Of a stretch of 21,169 nt of DNA, positions 1-9,200 are shown one piece after another (positions within the stretch are counted from its first letter, which is position 1; each line of letters starts with the position of its first letter). The translations under genes and the position numbers were made by a program. The stretch spans positions 1-21,169 of the forward strand of contig CADBOL010000256.1 in NCBI GenBank assembly GCA_902796295.1. Reading direction: 5' to 3'. Below the pieces are notes generated by a model. It had not been told where the DNA came from. It searched no databases and saw nothing but the letters and a program-made list of their open reading frames with translations. The stretch comes from Oscillospiraceae bacterium. GTDB lineage: Bacteria; Bacillota; Clostridia; Oscillospirales; Acutalibacteraceae.

Positions 1-327
1 CTGAATTTCGGCCACACCATCGGTCACGGTATCGAAGCGCAGGGCACCGGGCTTTATCACGGCGAATGCGTTGCGCTCGGGATGATTCCGATGTGCAGCG
101 AAAAGACGAGAGAGCGGCTTATCCCCGTGCTCGCAAAGCTGAATCTTCCGACGGAATTCAGCGGCAGCAGGGAAAAGATTTTTGACGCAATGCTGCATGA
201 TAAAAAAATGAATGAGGGCTCAATTACCGTAACTTTCGTTGACGAGCCGGGCAGATTCAGATTTGAGGAAATTGACCCCGCCGCTCTCAGAGAAAGAATT
301 CAATTAATCGTAAAGGAGACGGACTGA
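1..327 (+). CDS. aroB: 3-dehydroquinate synthase, C-terminal fragment
   Basis: The reading frame is open from the first base, so the gene starts outside the window; 108 residues are present. The fragment opens with LNFGHTIGHGIE and continues with YHGECVALGM. These are the histidine-containing metal and substrate-binding motifs of dehydroquinate synthase, which converts DAHP to 3-dehydroquinate in the cytoplasm using NAD and a divalent metal. The rest is the helical C-terminal domain, ending normally. The TGA stop overlaps the aroC ATG by one base, and the aroC ribosome binding site (AAGGAG, 313-318) lies inside this gene. An internal ATG at 82 is not a credible start because the conserved motif lies before it. 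Confidence 0.95.
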   Translation: MNFGHTIGHGIEAQGTGLYHGECVALGMIPMCSEKTRERLIPVLAKLNLPTEFSGSREKIFDAMLHDKKMNEGSITVTFVDEPGRFRFEEIDPAALRERIQLIVKETD

Positions 328-1418
328 TGAAAAACACATTCGGAAACAGCGTTTCTGTTACTCTTTTCGGCGAGAGCCACGGCGAAATGACCGGCGTTGT
401 AATTGACGGCCTCGCACCGGGCATTGCCATCGACACGGCTTTTATAAAATCTCAGCTCAAAAAGCGCCGCCCCGCAGGGAAAACGGGCACGGCAAGAAAA
501 GAAGCCGATAATTTCAAAATTATCAGCGGAGTTTTTGAGGGCAAGACAACAGGCACGCCCGTATGTATAATAATACCAAACGAGAAGGCAAACAGCTCCG
601 ACTACGCGCTTAATTCATTTATTCCGAGACCGGGTCACGCCGACTACACAGCCAATAAAAAATATCACGGGTTTGAGGATTACCGCGGAGGCGGGCACTT
701 CAGCGGACGCCTTACGGCGGCTCTGACCGCCGCCGGGGCAATAGCAATCTCGGCTCTTAAAGACAAAGGGATTGACATAGGCACTCATATCGCGAGATGC
801 GCAAAAATCGATGACAGAAAATTCAAAGATCTGAAAGCCGATATTGATAAACTCAATTCACTTGATTTTGCCGTGCTCGACGATAAAAAGTCGGAGCTTA
901 TGCGTGAAGCGATTATAAGCGCGGGAGCAGACGGCGACAGTGTCGGAGGAATACTCGAAACGGCAGTCACAGGTCTTCCGGCAGGCATCGGAGAGCCGTG
1001 GTTTGACAGCGTTGAAAGCATGATTTCACACGCGATGTTTTCAGTTCCCGCAGTCAAAGGAATAGAATTCGGAAACGCGTTTAAGGATATAAATCTGCGC
1101 GGCAGCGAATTCAATGATTCATTCCGCATGGAAGACGGAAAGATCAAAACCGTTACAAATCACAACGCAGGCATAAACGGCGGCATCACAAACGGCATGC
1201 CCGTCACATTCAGACTTGCCGTGAAACCCACCCCATCGATATTCAGGGAGCAGAAAACAGTGGATATGCTTGAGATGAAAGACACTTCTCTCACAATTCA
1301 CGGCAGACACGACCCGGCGGTTATCCACCGCGCCCGCGTGGTAGTTGACAGCCTGACGGCGCTTGTGCTCTGCGATATTCTCGCTCTCAGATACGGCACG
1401 GACTGGCTCGGTGAATGA
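327..1418 (+). CDS. aroC: Chorismate synthase
   Basis: 363 residues, the normal family length. It converts EPSP to chorismate with reduced FMN, the last step of the common pathway. Family signatures are intact: GESHGE (15-20), the arginine pair at 47-48, RGGGHFSGR (120-128), [11 protein letters not shown] (235-245), the FMN-site segment [13 protein letters not shown] (278-290) and GRHDP (326-330). The start is set by AAGGAG at 313-318 and the one-base overlap with aroB. It is followed at once by aroA, whose ribosome binding site lies in the last codons of this gene. No flavin reductase domain is fused, so it is presumably the monofunctional bacterial type. Confidence 0.97.
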   Translation: MKNTFGNSVSVTLFGESHGEMTGVVIDGLAPGIAIDTAFIKSQLKKRRPAGKTGTARKEADNFKIISGVFEGKTTGTPVCIIIPNEKANSSDYALNSFIPRPGHADYTANKKYHGFEDYRGGGHFSGRLTAALTAAGAIAISALKDKGIDIGTHIARCAKIDDRKFKDLKADIDKLNSLDFAVLDDKKSELMREAIISAGADGDSVGGILETAVTGLPAGIGEPWFDSVESMISHAMFSVPAVKGIEFGNAFKDINLRGSEFNDSFRMEDGKIKTVTNHNAGINGGITNGMPVTFRLAVKPTPSIFREQKTVDMLEMKDTSLTIHGRHDPAVIHRARVVVDSLTALVLCDILALRYGTDWLGE

Positions 1419-1419
1419 T

Positions 1420-2628
1420 ATGATTGCTGAATTCACACCGTCAACTGCCAGGGGGACCGTCACCGCTCCCCCGTCTAAGAGCGCCGCGCACAGAGAAATA
1501 ATCTGCGCCTGCCTCGCACACGGAAAGAGCACTGTTTCAAACATAGATTATTCACAGGATATTCTCGCTACAATCGACTGTATGAGAGCTCTCGGAGCAG
1601 AGATTATCAAAAAAGAAAACTCTCTTGAAATAACAGGACCTGCTGCATTCAAAAAAGCCGCCCTGCTTCCCTGCAGGGAGAGCGGCAGTACACTGCGGTT
1701 TCTGATTCCACTCTCGCTGATTTTCTGCGGCGAAGCGGAATTCACCGGCAGCGAGAAGCTGATGTCGAGACCTCTTTCCGTATATGAGGAAATCTTTGAA
1801 ACTCACGGAATAAGTATTCGGAAAAGCGAAACATCCGTAAAAATAAGCGGAGAGCTTAAATCCGGGAAATACACCGTTCCCGGCAATATCAGCAGCCAGT
1901 TCATAAGCGGTCTTCTCTTTGCTATGCCTCTGCTCGAAGGCGACAGCGAAATAAAGATTATTCCCCCTGTTGAGAGCAGGCCGTATATAGATATGACTCT
2001 CGATTCACTTGCAAGACACTCTGTCAAGGCGGGATTCATATCGGATAATGTTATTGAAATCAAGGGCGGTCAAAGATACACAGCCGCAGATACCGTAACC
2101 GAGGGCGACTGGTCAAACGCCGCGTTTTTCTCAGCGTTCAATCTCACCGGCGGCGATGTCACGGTAACCGGCCTTGATTCCGAAAGCTCTCAGGCAGATA
2201 AGGTTTACACGGATATTTTCAAAGCTTTAAAAGAGGAAAACTCCGTTACGGATCTGAGCAGCTGCCCCGACCTCGGGCCTGTATGCATGGCTCTCGCCTT
2301 TAAACACGGAGCATTATTCACCGGCACAAAAAGGCTCATTCTGAAAGAGAGCGACAGATGCGCCGCAATGGCTTCGGAGCTCTTTGAATTCGGAATCAGA
2401 ACGGAAACCGGCGATGATTATTTCAGGATATTCCCCGGTGAAATACATGCGCCGTCAAAAACTCTCTCCGGTCATAATGACCACAGGATAGTTATGGCGC
2501 TGTCTGTTTTATGCTCAATTACCGGCGGAAAAATAGACGGAGCTCAGGCCGTATCAAAGAGCCTGCCGGATTTCTTTGAGCGTCTTAAATCATTAGGAAT
2601 AAAGGTGAAACTGTATGAAACTGCTTAA
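1420..2628 (+). CDS. aroA: 3-phosphoshikimate 1-carboxyvinyltransferase (EPSP synthase)
   Basis: 402 residues. It joins shikimate-3-phosphate and PEP to give EPSP. The two-domain inside-out barrel shows its usual landmarks: PPSKS (17-21), SGSTLRF (88-94), SSQFISGLL (158-166), the catalytic Asp in CPDLGP (Asp284), KESDR (309-313) and HNDHR (352-356). The frame is open back to 1363, but ATG at 1420 is the likely start: GGTGA (1410-1414) lies five bases before it and the protein then opens with the expected first beta strand. This leaves one base between the aroC stop and this start. At about 400 residues it is slightly shorter than the E. coli enzyme. The Gly of SGSTLRF aligns with the glyphosate-contact Gly of class I enzymes, so the active site looks unmodified. 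Confidence 0.95.
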   Translation: MIAEFTPSTARGTVTAPPSKSAAHREIICACLAHGKSTVSNIDYSQDILATIDCMRALGAEIIKKENSLEITGPAAFKKAALLPCRESGSTLRFLIPLSLIFCGEAEFTGSEKLMSRPLSVYEEIFETHGISIRKSETSVKISGELKSGKYTVPGNISSQFISGLLFAMPLLEGDSEIKIIPPVESRPYIDMTLDSLARHSVKAGFISDNVIEIKGGQRYTAADTVTEGDWSNAAFFSAFNLTGGDVTVTGLDSESSQADKVYTDIFKALKEENSVTDLSSCPDLGPVCMALAFKHGALFTGTKRLILKESDRCAAMASELFEFGIRTETGDDYFRIFPGEIHAPSKTLSGHNDHRIVMALSVLCSITGGKIDGAQAVSKSLPDFFERLKSLGIKVKLYETA

Positions 2629-3469
2629 CACTCAGAATGTTCTCATAGTGGGTCTCGGTCTCATGGGCGGCAGCTATGCCAAAGCTCTCAGACGCCTTGA
2701 CTTTCATATAAGCGCCATAGACACAAACAGGGATTCAATCGACTATGCTGTTGAAAACAATATAATAGACGAGGGCAGCTGCTCTGCCGACAGTGCTCTT
2801 ATAGAGAAGGCGGATATAATTGTTTTCGCTCTATACCCGAAACTCATTAAGGAATGGATTGAAAATAATCAGCAGTATTTCAAAAGCGGTGCAATCATCA
2901 CGGATGTCACCGGCGTAAAAAGTTGCATAGTATATGATATACAGGAAATCCTGCGGGATGACGTTGAATTCATAGCGGCTCACCCGATGGCGGGGCGCGA
3001 GGTTTACGGAGTAAGAAACAGCACAGAAAAGATGTTCAGAGACGCGAACTTTCTCGTTGTTCCCACAGAGAAGAACAGCGAAGAGGCAATCGAATGGTGC
3101 AAGGAGCTCGGAAGGCTTCTCGGATTCATCAATGTCACGGTCCTCTCCCCCGAGGAGCACGACAGGATGATCGGATTTGTTTCGCAGCTGACACACTGCA
3201 TAGCGGTCGCTCTGATGACCTGCTCGGACAACACTCACCTTGCCGATTACACAGCCGATTCTTTCAGGGATCTGACGAGAATCGCAAACATAAACGAGGT
3301 GATGTGGAGCGAACTGTTTCTGCTTAACAAAGAGCCTCTTCTCGCGGATATAGACAGATTCATAAATGAAATGAAAACGCTCAGGGATATGCTCGAAAAC
3401 GGAGACAGAGAAGGTCTTATGGAAAAGATGAAACTCTCAACCGAACGCCGGGCGGCATTCAACAAATAA
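2615..3469 (+). CDS. tyrA: Prephenate dehydrogenase
   Basis: 284 residues. It oxidatively decarboxylates prephenate to 4-hydroxyphenylpyruvate, the tyrosine branch. The N-terminal Rossmann nucleotide-binding motif GLGLMGGS is at 13-20. AHPMAGREVYGV (122-133) supplies the active-site His123. EEHDRMIGFVSQLTH (180-194) and FRDLTRIA (217-224) are the conserved helices of the C-terminal domain. There is no fused chorismate mutase and no C-terminal ACT domain, so feedback control is probably absent or weak in this polypeptide. It overlaps aroA by 14 bases and has AAAGGTGA at 2601-2608 before its ATG. Whether it uses NAD or NADP cannot be judged. Arogenate as substrate is possible, but the motifs fit prephenate dehydrogenase. 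Confidence 0.93.
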   Translation: MKLLNTQNVLIVGLGLMGGSYAKALRRLDFHISAIDTNRDSIDYAVENNIIDEGSCSADSALIEKADIIVFALYPKLIKEWIENNQQYFKSGAIITDVTGVKSCIVYDIQEILRDDVEFIAAHPMAGREVYGVRNSTEKMFRDANFLVVPTEKNSEEAIEWCKELGRLLGFINVTVLSPEEHDRMIGFVSQLTHCIAVALMTCSDNTHLADYTADSFRDLTRIANINEVMWSELFLLNKEPLLADIDRFINEMKTLRDMLENGDREGLMEKMKLSTERRAAFNK

Positions 3470-3483
3470 AGGAGAAAATAATT

Positions 3484-4515
3484 ATGAGCATGAATATGGA
3501 ATTTGAAAAGAAGCTCCCGATCCCGATGGAAGTCAAGGAAATGTTTCCGATTTCATCGAGAGTGGAGTACACAGTGCAGAAAAAGACAGCCGAATTAAAA
3601 AGGATTTTCACCGGCGAGGATAAAAGATTTCTTCTGATAATCGGCCCCTGCTCGGCAGACAGAGAAGACAGCGTTATGGAATACGTAACACGTCTCGCGG
3701 CCGTTCAGGAAAAAGTTGAAGATAAAATCATGATTATTCCCCGCATTTACACAAACAAGCCGAGAACCACCGGCGCCGGATACAAAGGCATGCTTCATCA
3801 GCCTGACCCGGACCAGAAGCCGAATCTCTTTGAAGGCATAATCGCCATACGCGAGCTTCATATGAGAGCCGTAAGCGAAACAGGCCTTATCTGCGCAGAC
3901 GAAATGCTCTACCCGAGCAACCATAAATACCTTGACGATATTATCGGATATGTGGCCATAGGCGCGAGAAGCGTTGAAAATCAGGAACACCGCCTGACAG
4001 CGAGCGGAATAGATGTGCCTGTCGGTATGAAAAACCCGACGAGCGGCGACATAGATGTTATGATGAACGCAATTACTGCCGCGCAGGGACGCCATCACTT
4101 CATTTACAGAGGATGGGCCGCCCACTCGCTCGGCAACCCCTACGCTCACGCGATACTCAGAGGATATGTCAACAAACACGGAAACTCGCTGCCGAACTAC
4201 CACTATGAAGATCTTGCGTTTGTAAACGGAAAATATAAGGAATCCGGGCTTAAAAATCCTTCGGTCATCATTGACTGCAATCACGCAAATTCCGGCAAAA
4301 AATATATAGAGCAAATCAGAATAGCAAATGAAATCATCGACAGCCGCAACTATGATTCCGAAATCAAAGATCTTGTCAAGGGCCTTATGATTGAGAGCTA
4401 TCTTGAAGACGGCAATCAGAAGACCGGCGATATATACGGCAAATCAATAACCGACCCCTGTCTCGGATGGGAAAAGACTGAAAAACTCATTTACGATCTG
4501 GCAGAGAGGCTTTGA
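3484..4515 (+). CDS. aroF: 3-deoxy-D-arabino-heptulosonate-7-phosphate (DAHP) synthase, type I-alpha (AroF/G/H family)
   Basis: 343 residues. It condenses erythrose-4-phosphate and PEP, the committed first step of the pathway. IIGPCSADRED (52-62) supplies metal ligand Cys56; the other expected ligands are His267 in DCNHAN, Glu304 in MIES and Asp324 in TDPC. NKPRTTGAGYKG (91-102) and GARSVENQEHR (160-170) form the PEP and phosphate site. About 50 residues precede the barrel, as in the feedback-regulated AroF/G/H enzymes of enteric bacteria, so inhibition by an aromatic amino acid is likely; which one cannot be read from sequence. This is not the I-beta form fused to chorismate mutase. The ATG follows AAAGGAG at 3468-3474, overlapping the tyrA stop. 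The letter of the symbol is a convention only. Confidence 0.93.
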   Translation: MSMNMEFEKKLPIPMEVKEMFPISSRVEYTVQKKTAELKRIFTGEDKRFLLIIGPCSADREDSVMEYVTRLAAVQEKVEDKIMIIPRIYTNKPRTTGAGYKGMLHQPDPDQKPNLFEGIIAIRELHMRAVSETGLICADEMLYPSNHKYLDDIIGYVAIGARSVENQEHRLTASGIDVPVGMKNPTSGDIDVMMNAITAAQGRHHFIYRGWAAHSLGNPYAHAILRGYVNKHGNSLPNYHYEDLAFVNGKYKESGLKNPSVIIDCNHANSGKKYIEQIRIANEIIDSRNYDSEIKDLVKGLMIESYLEDGNQKTGDIYGKSITDPCLGWEKTEKLIYDLAERL

Positions 4516-4519
4516 TAAT

Positions 4520-5740
4520 ATGTACGGACTACTCGGAAGAAAGCTCTCGCACTCCCTTTCGCCCGAAATACACGCTTTTTTCGGCTCCTACCGCTATGAT
4601 CTTTTTTGCCGTGAGCCCGGTGAAATCGATGATTTCTTCAGAGACGGCAGTATAGAAGCGTTCAATGTAACGATTCCCTATAAAGTTGAAGCTTTCAAGC
4701 GCTGCGATGTGCTCAGTGACACGGCAAAGGAAATCGGCAGCGTAAACACGGTTGTAAAAAAGAACGGCACCGTTTACGGATACAACACCGATTTATACGG
4801 GTTTGAAACGATGGTGACGAAGGCGGGAGCGTCTTTTAAAGGCAAAAAAGTGCTGATACTCGGCAGCGGCGGAGCAAGCAAAACCGTGTCGGTTTACTGC
4901 AGAAGAGCATATGCGCTTGAAACGGTTATCATCAGCAGAAGCGGAGAAAACAACTATGACAACATCTCTCTTCACTCCGATGCTGATATCATAGTAAACA
5001 CTACGCCCGTCGGCATGTATCCCGAAAACGGAGCGGCTCCGGTTGACCTTCGCATTTTCAAAAACCTGCAGTTTGTCTTTGATCTTATTTACAATCCGTT
5101 CAGGACAAAACTGCTGCTTGACGCGGATAAGCTCGGCATACCGAATTCAAACGGGCTTTATATGCTTATTGCCCAGGGCATGAAATCATCTGAGCTTTTT
5201 ACCGGAAAAGAAATTGACGTCTCCGTTATTGAAAAAGCTTACGGTGAAATCAAAAAGAATATGATGAATATAGTGCTCATCGGGATGCCCGGATGCGGCA
5301 AATCCACAGCAGGCAGAGAGCTCGCGAAGCTCACCGGCAGAGAATTCATCGACACCGATGATGAAATTGAAAAAGCCGAAGGGAAAACGATTCCGGAAAT
5401 CTTCGCACAGAACGGCGAAGAATACTTCAGAAACGCGGAATCCAGGGAAATCCGCCGTCTGACAAAATACCCGGGGCAGATAATAGCGACAGGCGGAGGC
5501 GCTGTGCTCAGGGAGGAAAACCGGGATTCGCTCAGGCAAAACGGTATCATCATCTATCTCAGACGCGGCGTTGAAGAGCTTTCGGGTGAAGGCAGACCTC
5601 TCTCAAAGAGCCCCGAAGCAATAAAAAAGCTGTATGACGAAAGGCATTCAATCTACGAATCGCTTGCCGGTTACACGGTGGATGCGGATGAAGATGTAAA
5701 CATTACAGCCGGGAGGATTTTAAAATGCGTATCCTTGTAA
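4520..5740 (+). CDS. aroE-aroK: Fused shikimate dehydrogenase - shikimate kinase
   Basis: One uninterrupted 406-residue frame holding two enzymes for consecutive steps: dehydroshikimate to shikimate (NADPH), then shikimate to shikimate-3-phosphate (ATP). Residues 1-245 are AroE: shikimate-binding SHSLSP (10-15), NVTIPYK with catalytic Lys55 (49-55), NTD with Asp91, the GSGGASKT nucleotide loop (115-122), YNPFRTKLL (191-199) and NGLYMLIAQG (211-220). Residues 250-406 are AroK: Walker A GMPGCGKST (255-263), DTDD (278-281), GGG (325-327) and the lid arginine in GRPL (358-361). The AroE part is somewhat short. There are ATG codons at 5261 and 5264 at the domain join, but no good ribosome site precedes them, so separate translation of AroK is unlikely. 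A ribosome site AGAGG (4505-4509) precedes the ATG at 4520. Confidence 0.93.
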   Translation: MYGLLGRKLSHSLSPEIHAFFGSYRYDLFCREPGEIDDFFRDGSIEAFNVTIPYKVEAFKRCDVLSDTAKEIGSVNTVVKKNGTVYGYNTDLYGFETMVTKAGASFKGKKVLILGSGGASKTVSVYCRRAYALETVIISRSGENNYDNISLHSDADIIVNTTPVGMYPENGAAPVDLRIFKNLQFVFDLIYNPFRTKLLLDADKLGIPNSNGLYMLIAQGMKSSELFTGKEIDVSVIEKAYGEIKKNMMNIVLIGMPGCGKSTAGRELAKLTGREFIDTDDEIEKAEGKTIPEIFAQNGEEYFRNAESREIRRLTKYPGQIIATGGGAVLREENRDSLRQNGIIIYLRRGVEELSGEGRPLSKSPEAIKKLYDERHSIYESLAGYTVDADEDVNITAGRILKCVSL

Positions 5741-6162
5741 TCAACGGGCCGAATCTCAATATGGTCGGCATAAGGGAAAAAAGTATTTACGGTGAAAACA
5801 CTTATGAAGACCTTTGCCGTATGATAAATGAAAAAGCCGCACAGCTCGGACTTGAAATTGAAATATATCAGTCAAATCACGAGGGCGGCATTGTGGATAA
5901 GATACAGTCGGCATACACGGACTTTGACGGGATTATAATCAACGCCGGCGCCTACACTCACACAAGCATTGCGATTCTTGACGCACTCAAGGCGGTCAGC
6001 AAACCGGCTGTTGAGGTGCATATCTCCGATATAACAAAACGTGAGGAATTCCGCAAGCTCTCATATGTGGGGATGTATGCCGAAAAAACGATTATGGGCA
6101 AAGGATTCGCGGGATATACGGAAGCTCTCGAATACTTCGCCGAAAAAAAGCTAAACAGATAA
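5725..6162 (+). CDS. aroQ: 3-dehydroquinate dehydratase, type II
   Basis: 145 residues, the normal length for the small dodecameric type II enzyme that dehydrates 3-dehydroquinate to 3-dehydroshikimate. Motifs are NGPNLN (7-12), catalytic Tyr22 in SIYGE, QSNHEG (49-54), NAGAYTHTS (73-81), EVHISD (97-102) and the late arginine in REEFRKLSY. It overlaps the aroE-aroK fusion by 16 bases; GGGAGGA at 5711-5717 gives an excellent ribosome site eight bases before ATG. It is the last gene of the aro operon and is followed by an intrinsic terminator. Confidence 0.96.
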   Translation: MRILVINGPNLNMVGIREKSIYGENTYEDLCRMINEKAAQLGLEIEIYQSNHEGGIVDKIQSAYTDFDGIIINAGAYTHTSIAILDALKAVSKPAVEVHISDITKREEFRKLSYVGMYAEKTIMGKGFAGYTEALEYFAEKKLNR

Positions 6163-6180
6163 ATAAATTAAACGAATATG

Positions 6181-6210
6181 CCCGCAGGCTGATGCCTGCG
6201 GGCTGTTTTT
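6181..6210 (+). terminator. Intrinsic terminator of the aro operon
   Basis: CCCGCAGGC (6181-6189), loop TGAT, GCCTGCGGG (6194-6202) gives a perfect 9-bp GC-rich stem, followed by CTGTTTTT. It lies 18 bases after the aroQ stop. On the opposite strand the hairpin is followed only by an AT-rich stretch without a clean T run, so it would work less well for the convergent gene. Confidence 0.92.
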
Positions 6211-6215
6211 AATCT

Positions 6216-6234
6216 CAAAGCATTAAATGCTTTG
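6216..6234. repeat. Perfect inverted repeat just after the stop codon of the large leftward gene
   Basis: CAAAGCATT (6216-6224) and AATGCTTTG (6226-6234) are perfect inverted copies around a single A. The palindrome begins two bases past the stop of the 1556-residue gene. In the leftward direction no T run follows, so it is not a standard terminator by itself. It may act with the GC hairpin at 6181-6202 as a mRNA 3' end, or it may be a protein site. Confidence 0.5.
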
Positions 6235-6236
6235 CT

Positions 6237-9200
6237 TTATTTCACAGTTACCGTAAAAGTCTGAGCTTCGCCCCACTGAGTTCCGCGGCACTGCACCGAA
6301 TAAGTGCTGTCAACTGCCGGAGCGATGAATTTGAAATCTATCACCCAGGTTGAGATACCGTTTTCACTCTCAAGACTCTTTACGGAAGTTGATGTGGTCT
6401 GGAATGCGTAGGATTTGGTCTTGCCCGTTGCCGCATCGACATAGCAGATTCTTATCTTTGAAACATCGTCGGTGGTCATAACGGTTACCTGAGACCTTTC
6501 CCCTGCTGAAACCGATTCCTTTCCGGAAACCGCACTGATAAGAGAATACTTATCATACCCCTGTGTCGGGGGAACGAGCACATCTGCCGTTTTCCCGACG
6601 AGCACGGTTTTCACAAGCTCGCTCTCGCCGCCATCACTCATGACCGGCAGCCACTCCTTTGAGCCTTTGGGTTTATACTGAACACTCCAGTTCTGAAGTG
6701 AACTCTGCCCTGTACCGGCATAGGAGAATCTTGTATCAACAGTCCATACTTCAAGAGATGTGTACTGTTCATCGGTTATCACAACAGCGGTATTTGTACG
6801 CTTGTAATTCAGAGTAAGATTTACCGGGTTTCCTGCGGAATCGGTGTAAGTGCCGCTGAATCTTACCCAGGTTGTGTCATCCGGAACCTTGACGGTCCAG
6901 GTCAGGCTCTGACCTTTGACGACTCTGTCCGCGCTGAGCTCAGCCGAGGCCTTGCGCTCAACATAGCGTATATGAACATATTTATATGAGGAAAGTGAAG
7001 TGCTTCTGTCCCACTCGGCAGAGTTTTCTCCGCTGATATCCGGTGCGGTATCTATACCGAGCATCAGGGTTGAATCTGTCAGCGAGCATACGGATGAAAC
7101 CGCCGAGACAGCCGAAATGACTTTTACCGATGAATCTTCCGATACACTGAGACTGCGGGCATAAAGCGAAACAGTGCCGCTTCCGGAGCCGGTTGTTATT
7201 ATTGCCTGCGCTCCGTTTTCAACAACAATAGAGTTGTTTGCGTGTATTCCCTGAGATGGTGAACTTCCGTCAATACCGATATTGATTCTGCTCTCATTTA
7301 CGGTCAGAGCCGAGCCGGATGAATGAATACCTATGCACTCCGTGAGGCCGTCACTGCCGAGTGTAATATTCAGAGTGCCGCTGCCGGAAATCAACGGATT
7401 GCAGTCAACGGAGGAGTTTGCGTTATATACGGCAATGCCGAATACTCTTACAACGCTGCCTGCCGTTTCGGTATTTACAATGCTGTTTGTGCCGTTAAGT
7501 ACAATTTTAAGCCTTGCTCCCCTGTTGACATTATACCTGAGACCGAATTCATTCTCATTGTCACCGCTTCTCAGCGCGGTTTCTATGACCGCGTCAGTCA
7601 GTGTGAGCGTATTGGATGCGACATCATATTTTACAGTCCCGTCTCCCAATATATCGTTGCAATTGTCTCCGGTCACCTGAATTCCTGAGACATGCATATT
7701 CCAGCCCTTTGCCTTCTGAGCGGTATCGGAATAAGTCTCATCTTCAAATGCAGCCTCTGCTGTATAGATAAGGTGAGTGTTTGTATTGCCGGTCTGCGTA
7801 ACGGCGGCTTCAACCGTTTGAGTATCTTCGCATCCAGTGCAGGTGAATACCGCCTGAGCGGATGTGCAGTCATCCGACCAGACCCAGACCGGGCCTGTAT
7901 AGATATGGGTATGACTGACGAATATGACTTCTTTATCTGCGTTAAGCGCAGGGTCGAAATCAAAGCTGTCACTTCTGTAGTTTGTCAAATCGGGATTGAA
8001 ACCGGGGTCATCATCGACATTGCTGTCATGAACATAAACTCTGCCCGGTTCGCCTGAAATATACACAAGCGCACTGCTCTCAAGGGGATACCATACAACC
8101 ATCTGCGTATTTCCGCCGAGCACGACATTTGACCTTGATTCATCCGCTTTGTAATTATCGTGAATCTTTATCCGGTCATTGATTTTAAAGTTTCCGATAT
8201 CGGCGTAAACACCGCCCGAAGACATACTGTCTCCGGTGCAGACATTTTTGGTTATCTCGGCGCTGCCGCTTATATAAAGCTCATTATCAGCTCCCGAAGC
8301 ATACACACCCGAGCCGCTGCCGCCGCATATATTCTGGCAGACTGTACCGCCGCGCAGGTTGAATGCGGCGCCGTCCGAATTGCCGGATACATAAACTCCG
8401 CCGCCGTTGCCCTCGGCTCTGTTATATGATATCTCACCGGAATACATCCAGAAACTGCCGCTCTCCACATCGACGCCGCCGCCGTTGCCCGAGGTATATC
8501 CGCCGGTAATGGTGCCGCCTCCGGCCTCATCATAGACAGAGAGGATGCCGCCGGTTATCTTGAAAACGCTGCCGTCTGCAGCGGGTGATGAAAGGCTGCG
8601 GTCAATCTTATGACCGTTGAGATGAATGGTTATGGCCTTGCCTGCCGGTATGGTAAGAGGGCCGTCGCCGGGAGAGGCAATCAGGTCTTCGGTAAGCAGG
8701 ATTGAAGTGCTGCTGCCGGCGCTGTCAATAACAGCCTGAATATCTGACCATGAAATCTCCCACTGGGCGACCGCGGTGAAATCACCGGCTTCAACCGTAT
8801 CGCCCGGCTGATAAACGGTATCGCCTATCTTCCAGCCGGTAAAATCGGCATACTGTTTATATGCGGAAGGATCCAGATCCGGGAGCTCAAATTCTCCGTC
8901 ATATACAACCCTTGTTTCAAGAGAACCGCTTCCGCCGTTCAGGTCAAAACTGATATGATTTATATGTTCGGACTCCGAATCGGTGTATGTTTTTCCTTCA
9001 AAATCAGCACTGACGGTGAAAACTCTCATGTGCTCTTCATCCGAACAGGTTGAATCTGACCGGACTGTTTCAACGTGACCGCAGAGCATACAGGTAAATC
9101 TTGCGGTCGCTTCGGAATATGTGATTGACCAGTCCCACTCGGGCTCATCATATCTGTGAGACAGCGGAAGAATCAGATACTGATGATCAAGATATCCGCA

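Noticed and set aside
3595..4314. Open frame of 239 codons on the - strand within the DAHP synthase gene
   Set aside because: It is a shadow of a well-conserved enzyme frame; the translated chain shows no recognisable domain.
5261..5740. Separate aroK gene starting at the ATG pair at the domain junction
   Set aside because: No ribosome binding site precedes the ATGs at useful spacing, and the frame is continuous with AroE, so a fusion is the simpler reading.
7323..8429. Several + strand open frames opposite the large leftward gene
   Set aside because: All are antisense shadows without ribosome sites; the leftward frame is continuous and carries recognisable repeats.
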